A DNA stretch of 64,000 nt, taken from positions 1 to 64,000 of the forward strand of contig JADJRE010000017.1 in assembly GCA_016712375.1 (NCBI GenBank). Direction: 5' to 3'. The DNA is from Rhodospirillales bacterium. GTDB lineage: Bacteria; Pseudomonadota; Alphaproteobacteria; Rhodospirillales; Defluviicoccaceae. Shown here piece by piece: positions 34,963 to 43,955 of this stretch. The notes under the pieces are model-generated. The model saw nothing but the letters and a program-made list of their open reading frames with translations, had not been told where the DNA came from and did not search any database. Every line of letters starts with the position of its first letter. Position 1 is the first letter of the stretch. A program made the translations under genes and the position numbers.

Positions 34963-37146
34963 CTAGCCGCGTCGGGAACCTTTCCGCTTCGCGGAAGCCG
35001 GCCCTTTCTGAACCCAGGGTCTGTGGGCGCGTGAGCTGTCGCCCGTAATCATTGTCTGACGATGCGCCGTTGCCGCCTCTGCCGTCATGCCCGGCCGGTC
35101 CAGTCCCAGTTCGTGCACCTCGAGTCGGCGAATTTCGTCGCGGAACCGGGCGGCGTCCTCGCACTCGAGATTGGCGGCGGCCTCGCGCATCTTTTTCTCC
35201 AGCTCCGCTATCACCGCCTTCAGATCCTTGCCGACCACCTCCTGCTTGCCGGCCGCACCCAAGTCAACCGTGACGTAGTCGGCCTCATAGAGCGCTTTGA
35301 GCACATCGGAGATGCCCTTCTTGACGCTTTCCGGCGTGATGCCGTTTGCCTCGTTATAAGCCGTCTGCTTCTGCCGACGCCGCTCGGTCTCGGCCAGCGC
35401 CCAGCGCAGGCTCTCGGTCTCCCGGTCGGCGTAGAGGATCACCCGGCCGTCGATGTTGCGCGCCGCCCGGCCGATGGTCTGGATCAGCGAGGTCTTCGAG
35501 CGCAGGTAGCCCTCCTTGTCGGCATCCAGGATCGCCACCAGCATGCACTCCGGGATATCGAGGCCCTCACGCAAGAGGTTGATACCAATCAGCACGTCGA
35601 ACGCTCCGAGCCTGAGGTCGCGGATGATCTCGATGCGCTCAAGGGTATCGATGTCGGAGTGCAGGTAACGCACGCGCGTTCCTTGCTCGTGCAGGTATTC
35701 GGTCAGGTCCTCCGCCATCCGCTTGGTCAGCGTCGTCACCAGCACCCGGCCGCCCACGGCCGCCACCGCGCGGCACTCTGCCATCAGGTCGTCGACCTGC
35801 TTCTCTACCGGGCGGACGAGACAGAGCGGATCGATCAGCCCGGTTGGGCGCACCACCTGCTCGACGATGACGCCGCCGGTCTGCTCCAGCTCCCACGGCC
35901 CCGGAGTGGCTGAGACGAAGATCGTCTGCGGGCGCATCCGCTCCCACTCCTCGAACTTCAGCGGCCGGTTGTCGATGCACGACGGCAGCCGGAATCCGTA
36001 CTCGGCCAGCGTCGACTTGCGCTGGAAGTCCCCACGATACATTCCGCCCAGCTGCGGCACGGTGACGTGGCTCTCGTCGACAATCAGCAGCGCGTTCTCC
36101 GGGATGTACTCGAACAGCGTCGGTGGCGGCTCGCCAGGATTGCGGCCGGTGAGGTAGCGGGAATAGTTCTCGATGCCATTGCAGACGCCTACCGTCTCCA
36201 GCATCTCGATATCGTAGGTGGTGCGTTCCTGCAGCCGCTGCGCTTCGAGTAGGCGGCCGCTGTCGACGAAGATGTCGATTTGCGCTTTCAACTCCTGCTT
36301 GATGCGCGGGATCGCCTGCTGCAGCGTCGGACGCGGCGTCACGTAGTGGCTGTTCGGGTAGATGGTAATCTCGTCCAGCGCGCCGAGCTTTTCGCCGGTA
36401 AGCGGATCGACTTCCCAGATTGCCTCGATCTCGTCGCCGAACAGCGACAGCTTCCAGGCACGGTCCTCCAGGTGCGACGGGAAAAGCTCGACGACATCTC
36501 CCGGCGCGCGGAAGAAGCCGCGGGCGAAACCGACGTCGTTGCGCTTGTACTGCAACTCGACCAGCCGCTGCAGCAGGGTCCTGCGCTCGATCCGGTCGCC
36601 CGCGCCGAGGCGCATCACCATCTCGGCGTATGTCTCCACCGCTCCAATGCCGTAGATGCAGGAAACCGAGGCGACGATGATGACGTCGTTGCGCTCCAGC
36701 AGCGCGCGCGTCGCCGAGTGCCGCATCCGGTCGATCTGCTCGTTGATTGAGCTGTCCTTGGCGATGTAGGTATCGGTGCGTGGTACGTAGGCTTCCGGCT
36801 GGTAGTAGTCGTAATAGCTGACGAAGTATTCGACGGCGTTATCCGGAAAGAACCCCTTCATCTCGGCATAGAGCTGCGCCGCCAGGATCTTGTTCGGTGC
36901 CAGCACCAGCGTGGGCCGCTGCACCGCCTCGATGACATTGGCGATGCTGAAGGTCTTACCGGAACCGGTGACGCCGAGCAGCACCTGCTCGCGCTCGCCC
37001 CGCAGCAGCCCCTCGGTCAGTTCGGCGATGGCGCGCGGCTGATCGCCCGCCGGCCGGTACTGCGAGACCAGCTCGAACCGCTTGCCGGCAGGAACCGGCG
37101 GCCGCTTCGCAGGCATGAAGATGGCGGGGTTGAGGAAGGCGACCAT
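34963..37146 (-). CDS. uvrB: Excinuclease ABC subunit B
   Basis: 727 residues. Walker A is LGVTGSGKTFS, the beta-hairpin that inserts into damaged DNA is YYDYYQPEAYVP, the helicase box is IVDESHV, motif VI is QTIGRAARN, and the C-terminal UVR motif lies near DLKAVIAELEKKMREAA. It verifies lesions with UvrA and loads UvrC. ATG 37146 is taken; ATG 37116 (MPAKRPPVP) is an equally good start. A basic tail KGPASAKRKGSRRG follows the UVR domain. No alphaproteobacterial LexA box was seen upstream. Confidence 0.96.
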   Translation of the reverse strand: MVAFLNPAIFMPAKRPPVPAGKRFELVSQYRPAGDQPRAIAELTEGLLRGEREQVLLGVTGSGKTFSIANVIEAVQRPTLVLAPNKILAAQLYAEMKGFFPDNAVEYFVSYYDYYQPEAYVPRTDTYIAKDSSINEQIDRMRHSATRALLERNDVIIVASVSCIYGIGAVETYAEMVMRLGAGDRIERRTLLQRLVELQYKRNDVGFARGFFRAPGDVVELFPSHLEDRAWKLSLFGDEIEAIWEVDPLTGEKLGALDEITIYPNSHYVTPRPTLQQAIPRIKQELKAQIDIFVDSGRLLEAQRLQERTTYDIEMLETVGVCNGIENYSRYLTGRNPGEPPPTLFEYIPENALLIVDESHVTVPQLGGMYRGDFQRKSTLAEYGFRLPSCIDNRPLKFEEWERMRPQTIFVSATPGPWELEQTGGVIVEQVVRPTGLIDPLCLVRPVEKQVDDLMAECRAVAAVGGRVLVTTLTKRMAEDLTEYLHEQGTRVRYLHSDIDTLERIEIIRDLRLGAFDVLIGINLLREGLDIPECMLVAILDADKEGYLRSKTSLIQTIGRAARNIDGRVILYADRETESLRWALAETERRRQKQTAYNEANGITPESVKKGISDVLKALYEADYVTVDLGAAGKQEVVGKDLKAVIAELEKKMREAAANLECEDAARFRDEIRRLEVHELGLDRPGMTAEAATAHRQTMITGDSSRAHRPWVQKGPASAKRKGSRRG

Positions 37147-37384
37147 GGGTGAAGGTATAGGTACAGCGACCAGCGCTCGCCAGCATTCCGCTTAACCGCC
37201 TCCGAATTTGCTTTCCTGCAGCGACGCGTCGTCTATGCTCCTGCACAGTCGAGCGAAAGCTCGCGGGATCGACGAAGGGGTTATCGACGGTAAGAAGCGA
37301 AGTTCGCCGACGCGGGCAGTGAGACCCCGGCACGATATTCGTGAGAAGCGTCGCGATCCCGCCGCCGCCAGGAGAGCTCAAGAC

Positions 37385-38830
37385 ATGCGGACGCGACGAA
37401 TTTATCTGGTGAATCCTCGAGCGGATTCCGCCATTACCCGGCCAATGTACCTCGGGCGCTCGTTGTATTCGCCGCTCGCGGGCTTACTCGCAGTGGCGGC
37501 GCTCATCCCTCAGGATCGCTACGAGGTCATCCTCACCGACGAGAACATCGAGCCGGTCGATTTCGACATGCAGGCCGATCTCGTCGGCATTTCGGCGATG
37601 ACGTCTTACGTCAAGCGCGGGTACGATATCGCCGATGCGTTCCGTCGCCGCGGTGTTCCCGTCATCATGGGTGGGGTCCATCCCAGCTTCATGCCCGACG
37701 AAGCATTGCAGCACGCCGATGCCGTCGTCATCGGCGAGGCCGAACTGGTAATGCAGCGGGTGCTCGACGACCTCGAGGACGGATCGCTGAGGGGAACTTA
37801 CAAAGCGGAACGCCTGCACTCGATGACCGATATGGCCATCCCGCGTTATGATCTGATCAAGGCAAAGCGCTACATCAACCGCACTTTTATCCAGACCTCG
37901 CGCGGCTGCCACCATGCCTGCACCTTTTGTGCCGAGCAGCTGATGTACGGCCTGCGCTTCCGCTATCGCCCGGTGGATGAGGTTTTGCGCGAGATCGAGG
38001 TCGCTGGCCAGCGCAACATCGCTCTCAACGATGCCGACTTCTTCGGCACCTCGGAGCGGGCGCTGGAAATCATGCAAGCGCTGAAGGGGCGGGAGCTGAG
38101 CTGGCAGGCTGGCGTCAACAGCGGCGCGGCCTTCGATGACCGGCTGCTCGAAGCGGCCGCCGAGAGCGGCTGCAACATGCTTGCCATCGGCTTCGAATCG
38201 CTGTCGCGCGAGACGCTGCGCCGCGCGCACAAGTACCAGAACACACCGGAGCGTTATCGCGCTCTCGTCGACAAGCTGCACAGCCACGGCATTCTGGTGT
38301 TCGGGCTGTTCATGTTCGGCTTCGACCAGGACGAGCCCACCGTCTTCGAGGAGACCGCGCGCTTCACCGTCGAGGCCGGCTACGACGCCTGCGGCTTTTC
38401 GATCATGACGCCCTACCCGGGCACGCTGAACTGGTTCGAGATGCTGAAGAACGAGCGGATCGCTTCGTTCGACTGGAACGCTTACGACCAGCATCACGTC
38501 GTCTACAAGCCGGTCGGGCTTGCCCCCGAGACGCTGCGGGACGGTCAGTGGCTGGCGTATGACCGTTTTTACTCGGCCCGCTCGATGGCCAAGCGGTTCC
38601 CGTGGTCGGGTGGCCGCAACCGCGCGCTGTGGTCGATCTACAACCTGTTCTACCGGCGTATGGAAATCTCGGAGCGCGACGCGGCCGGCGCCATTGCATC
38701 GCCAGGCATCCCGCCGGAGTTTGCGGCAAAGCTGCCGCTGATGCCACAGCGAGCCGACTGGCGGGCATTAATCGTCGGCGGCGATGACGACTGCGTTCCC
38801 GCTCCAATTTCCACGGCAGCCGGAAATTAA
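37385..38830 (+). CDS. B12-binding domain radical SAM protein
   Basis: 481 residues. The N-terminal half is a cobalamin-binding Rossmann domain (LVNPRADS, EVILTDENIEPVDFDMQADLVGISAMT, GGVHPSFMPDEAL). The radical SAM cluster motif is CHHACTFC, followed by a TIM-barrel with GFESLSRETLRRAHK and a C-terminal YDQHHVVYKP region. Members methylate or rearrange lipids, peptides or antibiotics; this one is not one of the hopanoid enzymes I know well, and no pathway partner is adjacent. Start ATG 37385 follows GGAGAGC; the frame is open to 37208, divergent from uvrB. Cytoplasmic, oxygen-sensitive Fe-S enzyme. Confidence 0.85.
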   Translation: MRTRRIYLVNPRADSAITRPMYLGRSLYSPLAGLLAVAALIPQDRYEVILTDENIEPVDFDMQADLVGISAMTSYVKRGYDIADAFRRRGVPVIMGGVHPSFMPDEALQHADAVVIGEAELVMQRVLDDLEDGSLRGTYKAERLHSMTDMAIPRYDLIKAKRYINRTFIQTSRGCHHACTFCAEQLMYGLRFRYRPVDEVLREIEVAGQRNIALNDADFFGTSERALEIMQALKGRELSWQAGVNSGAAFDDRLLEAAAESGCNMLAIGFESLSRETLRRAHKYQNTPERYRALVDKLHSHGILVFGLFMFGFDQDEPTVFEETARFTVEAGYDACGFSIMTPYPGTLNWFEMLKNERIASFDWNAYDQHHVVYKPVGLAPETLRDGQWLAYDRFYSARSMAKRFPWSGGRNRALWSIYNLFYRRMEISERDAAGAIASPGIPPEFAAKLPLMPQRADWRALIVGGDDDCVPAPISTAAGN

Positions 38831-38855
38831 CTCGCCAGAAGAGGTGCACCGTCGG

Positions 38856-39722
38856 TCAGGCAGGCTCGATCGTCACCTGCACGTCGGCCGGGCGCGCCCA
38901 ATATGGCGCGGACGTCACCAGGACGGCACAGCCTGTTGCAGCGTAGGCGGGAGCATTGTGCTCGTCGATGCCGCCGGCGGCGGCAATCAGAGGTCTCGGT
39001 ACGAGAAGTCGCGTCTGCTCGACCAATTCACGCACCACGGCTGGCGACATCTTGTCGACCTGCACAACGTCAACGCCGGCTTCGGCCAGCGCCAATGCGT
39101 CAGCTGCCGTCTTCGCCTCGGCCATGATCTTGCGGCCTGGCTGCGCCAGCTTTAGCGCGGGAATGCGCTGCATCAGCGCGGACCAGCCACCCTGCAGCGC
39201 TGCATGCTCTGGAAATATCAGGATGCTTTCCGACAGGCCGAGGCGGTGCATGCCAGCGCCGCCCGCCAGCACGGCGCGCACCGACAGGGCTCGGCCGCCC
39301 GGCATTGTCTTCCGGGTGCACTCGACGGCGATACTCGGAGCCACCGCCCGTGCCGCGTCGACGATACGGCGTGCCGCGGACGCCATGCCGGAGGCCTGTT
39401 CGATCAGCGTCTGCGCCGTTTTCCACGTCCGCAGTAGCGTCTCTGCCGGCCCTTCCGCAAGCAGTAACGGGTCGCCAGAGGAAATAGCATCACCGCTCGC
39501 CTGCTCCCGCCGCACACGCGCCCCGCAGCGGACGAGCAGCCGCTCCGCTTCTTCAATGCAGCAGACGACGCCCATGGCCCGCGCAGCAAAGCGCATGCGG
39601 GCTGGTGCATCGGCGATGCCGAGGGCGTCGGAGGTCAGGTCACCGAACGGCGCATCCTCAACCAGCCAGGCGTCAACCAACCCATCGGCGATGATCATCA
39701 TCGCGCTCGCCGAAAGGCGCAT
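38856..39722 (-). CDS. modD: ModD, NadC-like molybdenum-associated phosphoribosyltransferase
   Basis: About 288 residues. It has the quinolinate phosphoribosyltransferase fold: LVEDAPFGDLTSDAL, WKTAQTLIEQASGMA, VECTRKTMPGGRAL. Authentic NadC has a GGGRNHRFGL-type segment where this protein has AGGAGMHRLGLSESILIFPEH, which is the ModD signature. ModD genes usually accompany molybdate transport; the biochemical role is not settled. modABC is about 33 kb away in the same window. ATG 39722 is preferred over GTG 39749. It lies 36 bases after infC on the same strand. Confidence 0.82.
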   Translation of the reverse strand: MRLSASAMMIIADGLVDAWLVEDAPFGDLTSDALGIADAPARMRFAARAMGVVCCIEEAERLLVRCGARVRREQASGDAISSGDPLLLAEGPAETLLRTWKTAQTLIEQASGMASAARRIVDAARAVAPSIAVECTRKTMPGGRALSVRAVLAGGAGMHRLGLSESILIFPEHAALQGGWSALMQRIPALKLAQPGRKIMAEAKTAADALALAEAGVDVVQVDKMSPAVVRELVEQTRLLVPRPLIAAAGGIDEHNAPAYAATGCAVLVTSAPYWARPADVQVTIEPA

Positions 39723-39758
39723 GATCGGAGGCGCGTCACGCCGATGCACCGTGTCAGA

Positions 39759-40294
39759 TTAGCGTGTGGTCAGCACCATCACCATCTGCCGTCCTTCGAT
39801 ACGGGGCATCTGCTCGACCTTGCCCAAACCTTCGAGTTCTCCCCGTACTCGGTCGAGCACCCGCAGACCGAGGTCCTGATGCACCAACTCGCGTCCTCGA
39901 AACGAATGGTGACCTTAACTTTATCACCTTCTTCGAGAAAACGCCGCATGCTGCGCATTTTTACTTGATAGTCGTGTTCGTCGATACCTGGACGCATCTT
40001 GATTTCTTTGACTTCAATAATCTTCTGCTTCTTGCGCGCCTCATTTTTCTTTTTCTGGATTTCATACTTGTATTTGCCAACATCAAGGATTTTGCAGACA
40101 GGCGGATCTGCGGCAGCAGCGATCTCGACCAGGTCAAGACCAGCATCGAATGCCATATCGATGGCCTCGCGGATCGGCAGGACGCCGATCATTTCGCCTT
40201 CGCTTCCGACAACGCGCACTTCCGGTGCGCTGATTTCGTCGTTGACGCGCGGCCCCTCCCGAGCCGGCGCCTGGGCTACCGGTGACTTGACGAT
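39759..40294 (-). CDS. infC: Translation initiation factor IF-3, AUC start codon; one-base deletion near 3' end
   Basis: About 178 residues. N-domain: RVNDEISAPEVRVVGSEGEMIGVLPIREA; linker KYKYEIQKKKNEARKKQK; C-domain: IKMRPGIDEHDYQVKMRSMRRFLEEGDKVKVTIRF. The frame breaks at about 39898; one added C gives RGRELVHQDLGLRVLDRV and the end VMVLTTR with TAA 39759-39761. No ATG, GTG or TTG starts the N-domain. GGAGG (40301-40305) is followed after 6 bases by in-frame ATC at 40292-40294. IF-3 genes are known to use such rare codons for autoregulation. Ribosomal rpmI and rplT, its usual downstream partners, are absent. Confidence 0.93.
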
Positions 40295-40305
40295 GGTGTG
40301 CCTCC
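40292..40305 (-). promoter_or_regulatory. Shine-Dalgarno and AUC start codon of infC (autoregulation site)
   Basis: On the minus strand GGAGG, six bases and ATC stand immediately before the conserved IF-3 N-domain. IF-3 rejects initiation at non-canonical codons, so an AUC start allows excess IF-3 to shut down its own translation, as established for AUU in E. coli. Confidence 0.75.
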
Positions 40306-40438
40306 ATTCTCAGGGTTGAATCCGCCCGGGCTCCCGACCAGGTGGACAAACGGTCCCAGCGCGGCGGTTTGAAGCCACGCTTGGGACGACGAAAAGCGAC
40401 GTGGAAGAGCGCAGCACCGACGCCGCGCCCGGCGCCGA

Positions 40439-40840
40439 TCACTGCGCCGCATGGCATACGGCTTCGATGTTGTGTCCGTTGGGGTCAAGAAGGAACGCGC
40501 CAAAATAATCGAGGTGGTAGTGCGCGCGAATGCCGGGTGCGCCGTTGTCCCGGCCGCCGGCGCGCAGACCCGCGCGCCAGAACGTGTGAACCTGCGCGCG
40601 TTCCTGGGCACGAAAGGCGATATGAACCCGCGAAGGAGAGCCCGCGGCTCGGTGTATCCAGAATGACTGCACCGTTTGGATCGTTTCCTGCGTCGTGCCG
40701 ACGGGCGAAGCCCCCCAGCCGCCCGCTTCCGTCACAAGTTCAAGGCCAGTGGCGCCGAGGTCGCCGCGTAAAGGCCGTGCTTTGCGGAAATCCCTGACTT
40801 CGATACCAACGTGATCAAGCAACGGGGTCAACTCGTACAA
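40439..40840 (-). CDS. VOC family protein (glyoxalase/dioxygenase fold)
   Basis: About 130 residues. It starts LLDHVGIEVRDF, has SRVHIAFRAQERAQV in the middle, and ends with RDNGAPGIRAHYHLDYFGAFLLDPNGHNIEAVCH, a typical vicinal oxygen chelate C-terminal half with His and Glu metal ligands. The segment after DFRKAR (PLRGDLGATG) deviates from the family AFY-type helix and may hide compensating indels around 40735-40785. Enzymatic activity is not predictable. The start is unclear: no ATG, TTG 40840 or a TTG further in. It lies between thrS and infC, an unusual place for it. Confidence 0.72.
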   Translation of the reverse strand: MYELTPLLDHVGIEVRDFRKARPLRGDLGATGLELVTEAGGWGASPVGTTQETIQTVQSFWIHRAAGSPSRVHIAFRAQERAQVHTFWRAGLRAGGRDNGAPGIRAHYHLDYFGAFLLDPNGHNIEAVCHAAQ

Positions 40841-40959
40841 TCACTGCAGGACACACCATCTCCCAGGGCCAACCGCGGAAAATATCAGGCACTAAGCTCC
40901 AACATCTTGCGATATCGATCGCATCGGCGAAGCGCCCTCATTTTTCAGTTTAACCACCG

Positions 40960-42879
40960 CTACTTCCAAGGCACGGTTTCCTGCGCCTGGCTGCCGAGGC
41001 GGCGGATCGCGACAGTTCCCTCGCGGCTTTCGCGGCCGCCGACCACCAGCATCACCGGCACCTTGGCCAGCGAATGCTCGCGTACTTTATAGCCGATCTT
41101 TTCGTTACGCACGTCCGCCTCGGCGCGCAGTCCGGCTTGGCGAAGTGCTGTCAGCACACGTTCGGCGTAAGCATCGGCGTCGTTAGTGATGGTTGCCACC
41201 ACAGCCTGCACCGGCGCCAGCCAGAGTGGCAGCCGACCGGCCCAGTGCTCGATGAGGATGCCGGTGAACCGCTCGAACGAGCCGAGGATCGCACGATGCA
41301 GCATTACGGGCCGGTGTTTCTCCCCATCCTCGCCGACATAGGCGGCGTCCAGCCGCTCCGGCAGCACGAAATCCACCTGCAGCGTGCCGAGCTGCCAGTC
41401 GCGGCCGATGGCGTCGCGCAGCACGAACTCCAGCTTCGGCCCGTAGAAGGCGCCTTCTCCCGGGTTGAGGATCGTGGTGATGCCGGCCTTTGCCGTCGCA
41501 TCGCGGAGCGCCCCTTCCGCCTTATCCCAGATCGCGTCGCTGCCGGCGCGCTTCGCCGGCCGATCGGAGAACTTGACGACGACGTCGGTGAAGCCGAAGT
41601 CGGCGTAGACCCTGCGCAGCAGATCACAGAAGGCCAGCGTTTCCGAGGTGATCTGCGCCTCGGTGCAGAAGATGTGCGCGTCGTCCTGAACGAAGGCGCG
41701 CACCCGCATCAGCCCGTGCAGCGCGCCCGAGGGCTCGTTGCGGTGGCAGGAGCCGAACTCCGCCATGCGCAGCGGCAAGTCGCGGTAGCTCTTGATGCCC
41801 TGGCGGTAGATCTGCACATGGCCGGGACAGTTCATCGGCTTCAGGCCGAGGATTTTGTCCTCAGACTCCATGACGAACATGTGCTCGCGAAATTTCTCCC
41901 AGTGTCCGGACTTCTCCCACAGGCTGCGGTCGTAAGAGTTGCGGCGTCCGCACCTCGACGTAGCCATTGGCTTCCAGCGCGCCCGCATGTAGCCCTGCAG
42001 CACCCGGTACAGGGTCCAGCCGTGCGGGTGCCAGAACACCGAGCCAGCCGCCTCGTCCTGGAAGTGGAACAGCTGCATCTCGCGGCCAAGCCGTCGGTGA
42101 TCGCGCTTTTCCGCCTCCTCCAGCATCGTCAGGTAGGCGGCGAGCTGTTTTGGATCCGCCCACGCGGTGCCATAGATGCGCTGCAGCTGCGCGTTGCGCG
42201 CGTCGCCGCGCCAGTAGGATCCGGCGAGCTTGGTCAGCTTGAACGCCTTCGGCAGTTTGCCGGTAGAGGGAAGATGCGGGCCGCGACAAAGATCGAGCCA
42301 GTCACCCTGGCGGTAGACGCTGACAGGCTCGCCTTCCGGAATGGCGGCGATCAGCTCCGCCTTGTAGTGCTCGCCGATTCCCTCGAAGTGGGCGATCGCC
42401 TTGGACCGCTGCCAGACCTCACGGACGAGGGGCAGGTCGCGATCGACGATCTCGCGCATCCGATCTTCGATGCGCGGCAGATCTTCGGGTTTGAAGGGCT
42501 CGCTACGGGCAAAGTCGTAATAGAAGCCGTTCTCGATCGCCGGGCCGATGGTCACTTGCGTGCCGGGAAACAGCTCCTGAACCGCCTGCGCCATAACGTG
42601 CGCGGCATCATGGCGGATCAACTCCAGCGCATCCGGATCCTTGCCGGTGACGATCGCCACCCGCGCCTCCCGGTCGATCACTGTTGCCAGGTCGACCAGC
42701 ACGCCATCGACGCGCAGCGCGAGCGCCGCCTTCGCGAGCGACGGGCCAATATCACGCGCCAGTTCTCCGCCCGTGACCGGCCTGTCGAAGGCACGCACGC
42801 TGCCATCGGGGAGAGTAACGCGGACCGGACCGGCGGCCGCTACGGCTGAACTATCCAAAACGACCTGCTGAACTCGCAA
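40960..42879 (-). CDS. thrS: Threonyl-tRNA synthetase; short compensated frameshift inside
   Basis: About 639 residues. TGS domain: VRVTLPDGSVRAFD. Second additional domain: RHDAAHVMAQAVQELFP and YRQGDWLDLCRGPHLPSTG. Class II core: KPMNCPGHVQIY with the zinc Cys, FGSCHRNEPSGALHGLMRVR (motif 2), and HRAILGSFERFTGILIEHWAG (motif 3). Anticodon domain ends SQAQETVPWK. Residues around WKPMATSRCGRRNSY are in the wrong frame: LEANGYVEVRTPQL is encoded one frame over, so one base is lost near 41975 and one gained near 41936. The start codon is unclear (TTG 42879 or TTG 42858). Confidence 0.95.
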   Translation of the reverse strand: MRVQQVVLDSSAVAAAGPVRVTLPDGSVRAFDRPVTGGELARDIGPSLAKAALALRVDGVLVDLATVIDREARVAIVTGKDPDALELIRHDAAHVMAQAVQELFPGTQVTIGPAIENGFYYDFARSEPFKPEDLPRIEDRMREIVDRDLPLVREVWQRSKAIAHFEGIGEHYKAELIAAIPEGEPVSVYRQGDWLDLCRGPHLPSTGKLPKAFKLTKLAGSYWRGDARNAQLQRIYGTAWADPKQLAAYLTMLEEAEKRDHRRLGREMQLFHFQDEAAGSVFWHPHGWTLYRVLQGYMRARWKPMATSRCGRRNSYDRSLWEKSGHWEKFREHMFVMESEDKILGLKPMNCPGHVQIYRQGIKSYRDLPLRMAEFGSCHRNEPSGALHGLMRVRAFVQDDAHIFCTEAQITSETLAFCDLLRRVYADFGFTDVVVKFSDRPAKRAGSDAIWDKAEGALRDATAKAGITTILNPGEGAFYGPKLEFVLRDAIGRDWQLGTLQVDFVLPERLDAAYVGEDGEKHRPVMLHRAILGSFERFTGILIEHWAGRLPLWLAPVQAVVATITNDADAYAERVLTALRQAGLRAEADVRNEKIGYKVREHSLAKVPVMLVVGGRESREGTVAIRRLGSQAQETVPWK

Positions 42880-43081
42880 AAAGCGGAAGGCAATTTATAT
42901 ACGCTCGCAAGAGAGGATCGCCAAGGCGGAAGCGCCAATGGACGGTTCAGATGGTGCGACGGTCCACTCAGCAAATTTGCCGGGTAGGAATGCAGCTTCC
43001 CAGGGCAGCGGGCCACGGCGGAAGCCATCGGTCAACGCCGCTTCGATATATTCACTCCGTTCATTCGTCCGGCTGGTGTGG

Positions 43082-43713
43082 CTAGGCAGCTGGGCCGGCC
43101 TGGCTCGGTACCGCGGCAAGGACCAGCCGCGGACGAGCGCGCCGGCCCGGAGGCCGAAGCCGGCGGCGAACCCGGCCACGAGCGCCACCTCGCGGGGAGC
43201 GCCCAACGCCGCCATGACGACGAAGATTGCGGCAGCCGCCAGCGCCGCCGTCACGTAGATTTCACGCGAGAAGATGATTGAACGCTGCTGACCCAGAACG
43301 TCGCGGATGATCCCGCCGAAGCATGCCGTGATCACGCCCATGGTCACGGCAACGATGAACGGCGCGTGGGAGCTAATCGCACGCTCGGCGCCGACTGCCG
43401 CGAACAGGGCCAGCCCCACCGCGTCGAGCCACAGGATAAGCCGGTAGCGGCTGTCGATCAGATGCGCGACGAAAAAGATCCCGATTGACACGCCGACGCA
43501 GACGGCCAGATACGCCGGATGTTCGATCCACAGGATCGGATGGATGTCGAGCAGCAGGTCGCGGAGCGTGCCGCCGCCTATGCCGGTGACGGTGCCGAGG
43601 AGGACGAAACCGACAAGGTCCATCTCGTTGCGCGACGCAGCCAGCGCGCCGGTGACTGCGAACGCCACGATCCCCAACCAATCAAGAAACGCGATTCCGC
43701 TCTGAAACATCAC
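43082..43713 (-). CDS. Trimeric intracellular cation (TRIC/UPF0126) family membrane protein
   Basis: About 210 residues with seven membrane helices. Two inverted repeats each carry the family motif: GTVTGIGGGTLRDLLLD and GVITACFGGIIRDVLGQ. Bacterial members are cation channels or amino acid carriers of the YadS/UPF0126 group. As written the frame continues to 42895 with a 60-residue tail of odd composition. Adding one G near 43096 gives the usual short end RARPGPAA and TAG at 43082-43084, so I end the gene there. The following 200 bases lie upstream of thrS. Confidence 0.85.
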
Positions 43714-43955
43714 GGTCCTCCAAGCGAAGCGAGGATCTGCGTCCTGTTCATCGGTAACGGCGGCCCGATGAACGCTCGACGAGGCCCCCGAATCCAGAAG
43801 AGCGCAGACGGTCCAGCGGACAAGCTGATGTCGCTCGGCGTTTTTCGATCATCGTCAACGACTTCAGCACGACAACATACCAGAGGCGGTGATCAGCGGG
43901 GGCTGAGCGATCTGCCGATTGAGCCTCACGCCTCGGAGCTATTCCGACCTCTGCT

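Noticed and set aside
38856..39722. NadC (quinolinate phosphoribosyltransferase)
   Set aside because: The fold matches, but the AGGAGMHRLGLSESILIFPEH block is characteristic of ModD, so ModD is preferred.
41074..42849. Long open frame antisense to thrS
   Set aside because: Same reasoning: thrS on the other strand is clearly coding, and the antisense product has no family features.
42895..43081. C-terminal 60-residue extension of the TRIC-type protein
   Set aside because: Composition is unlike the rest of the protein and a single added G gives the usual family end.
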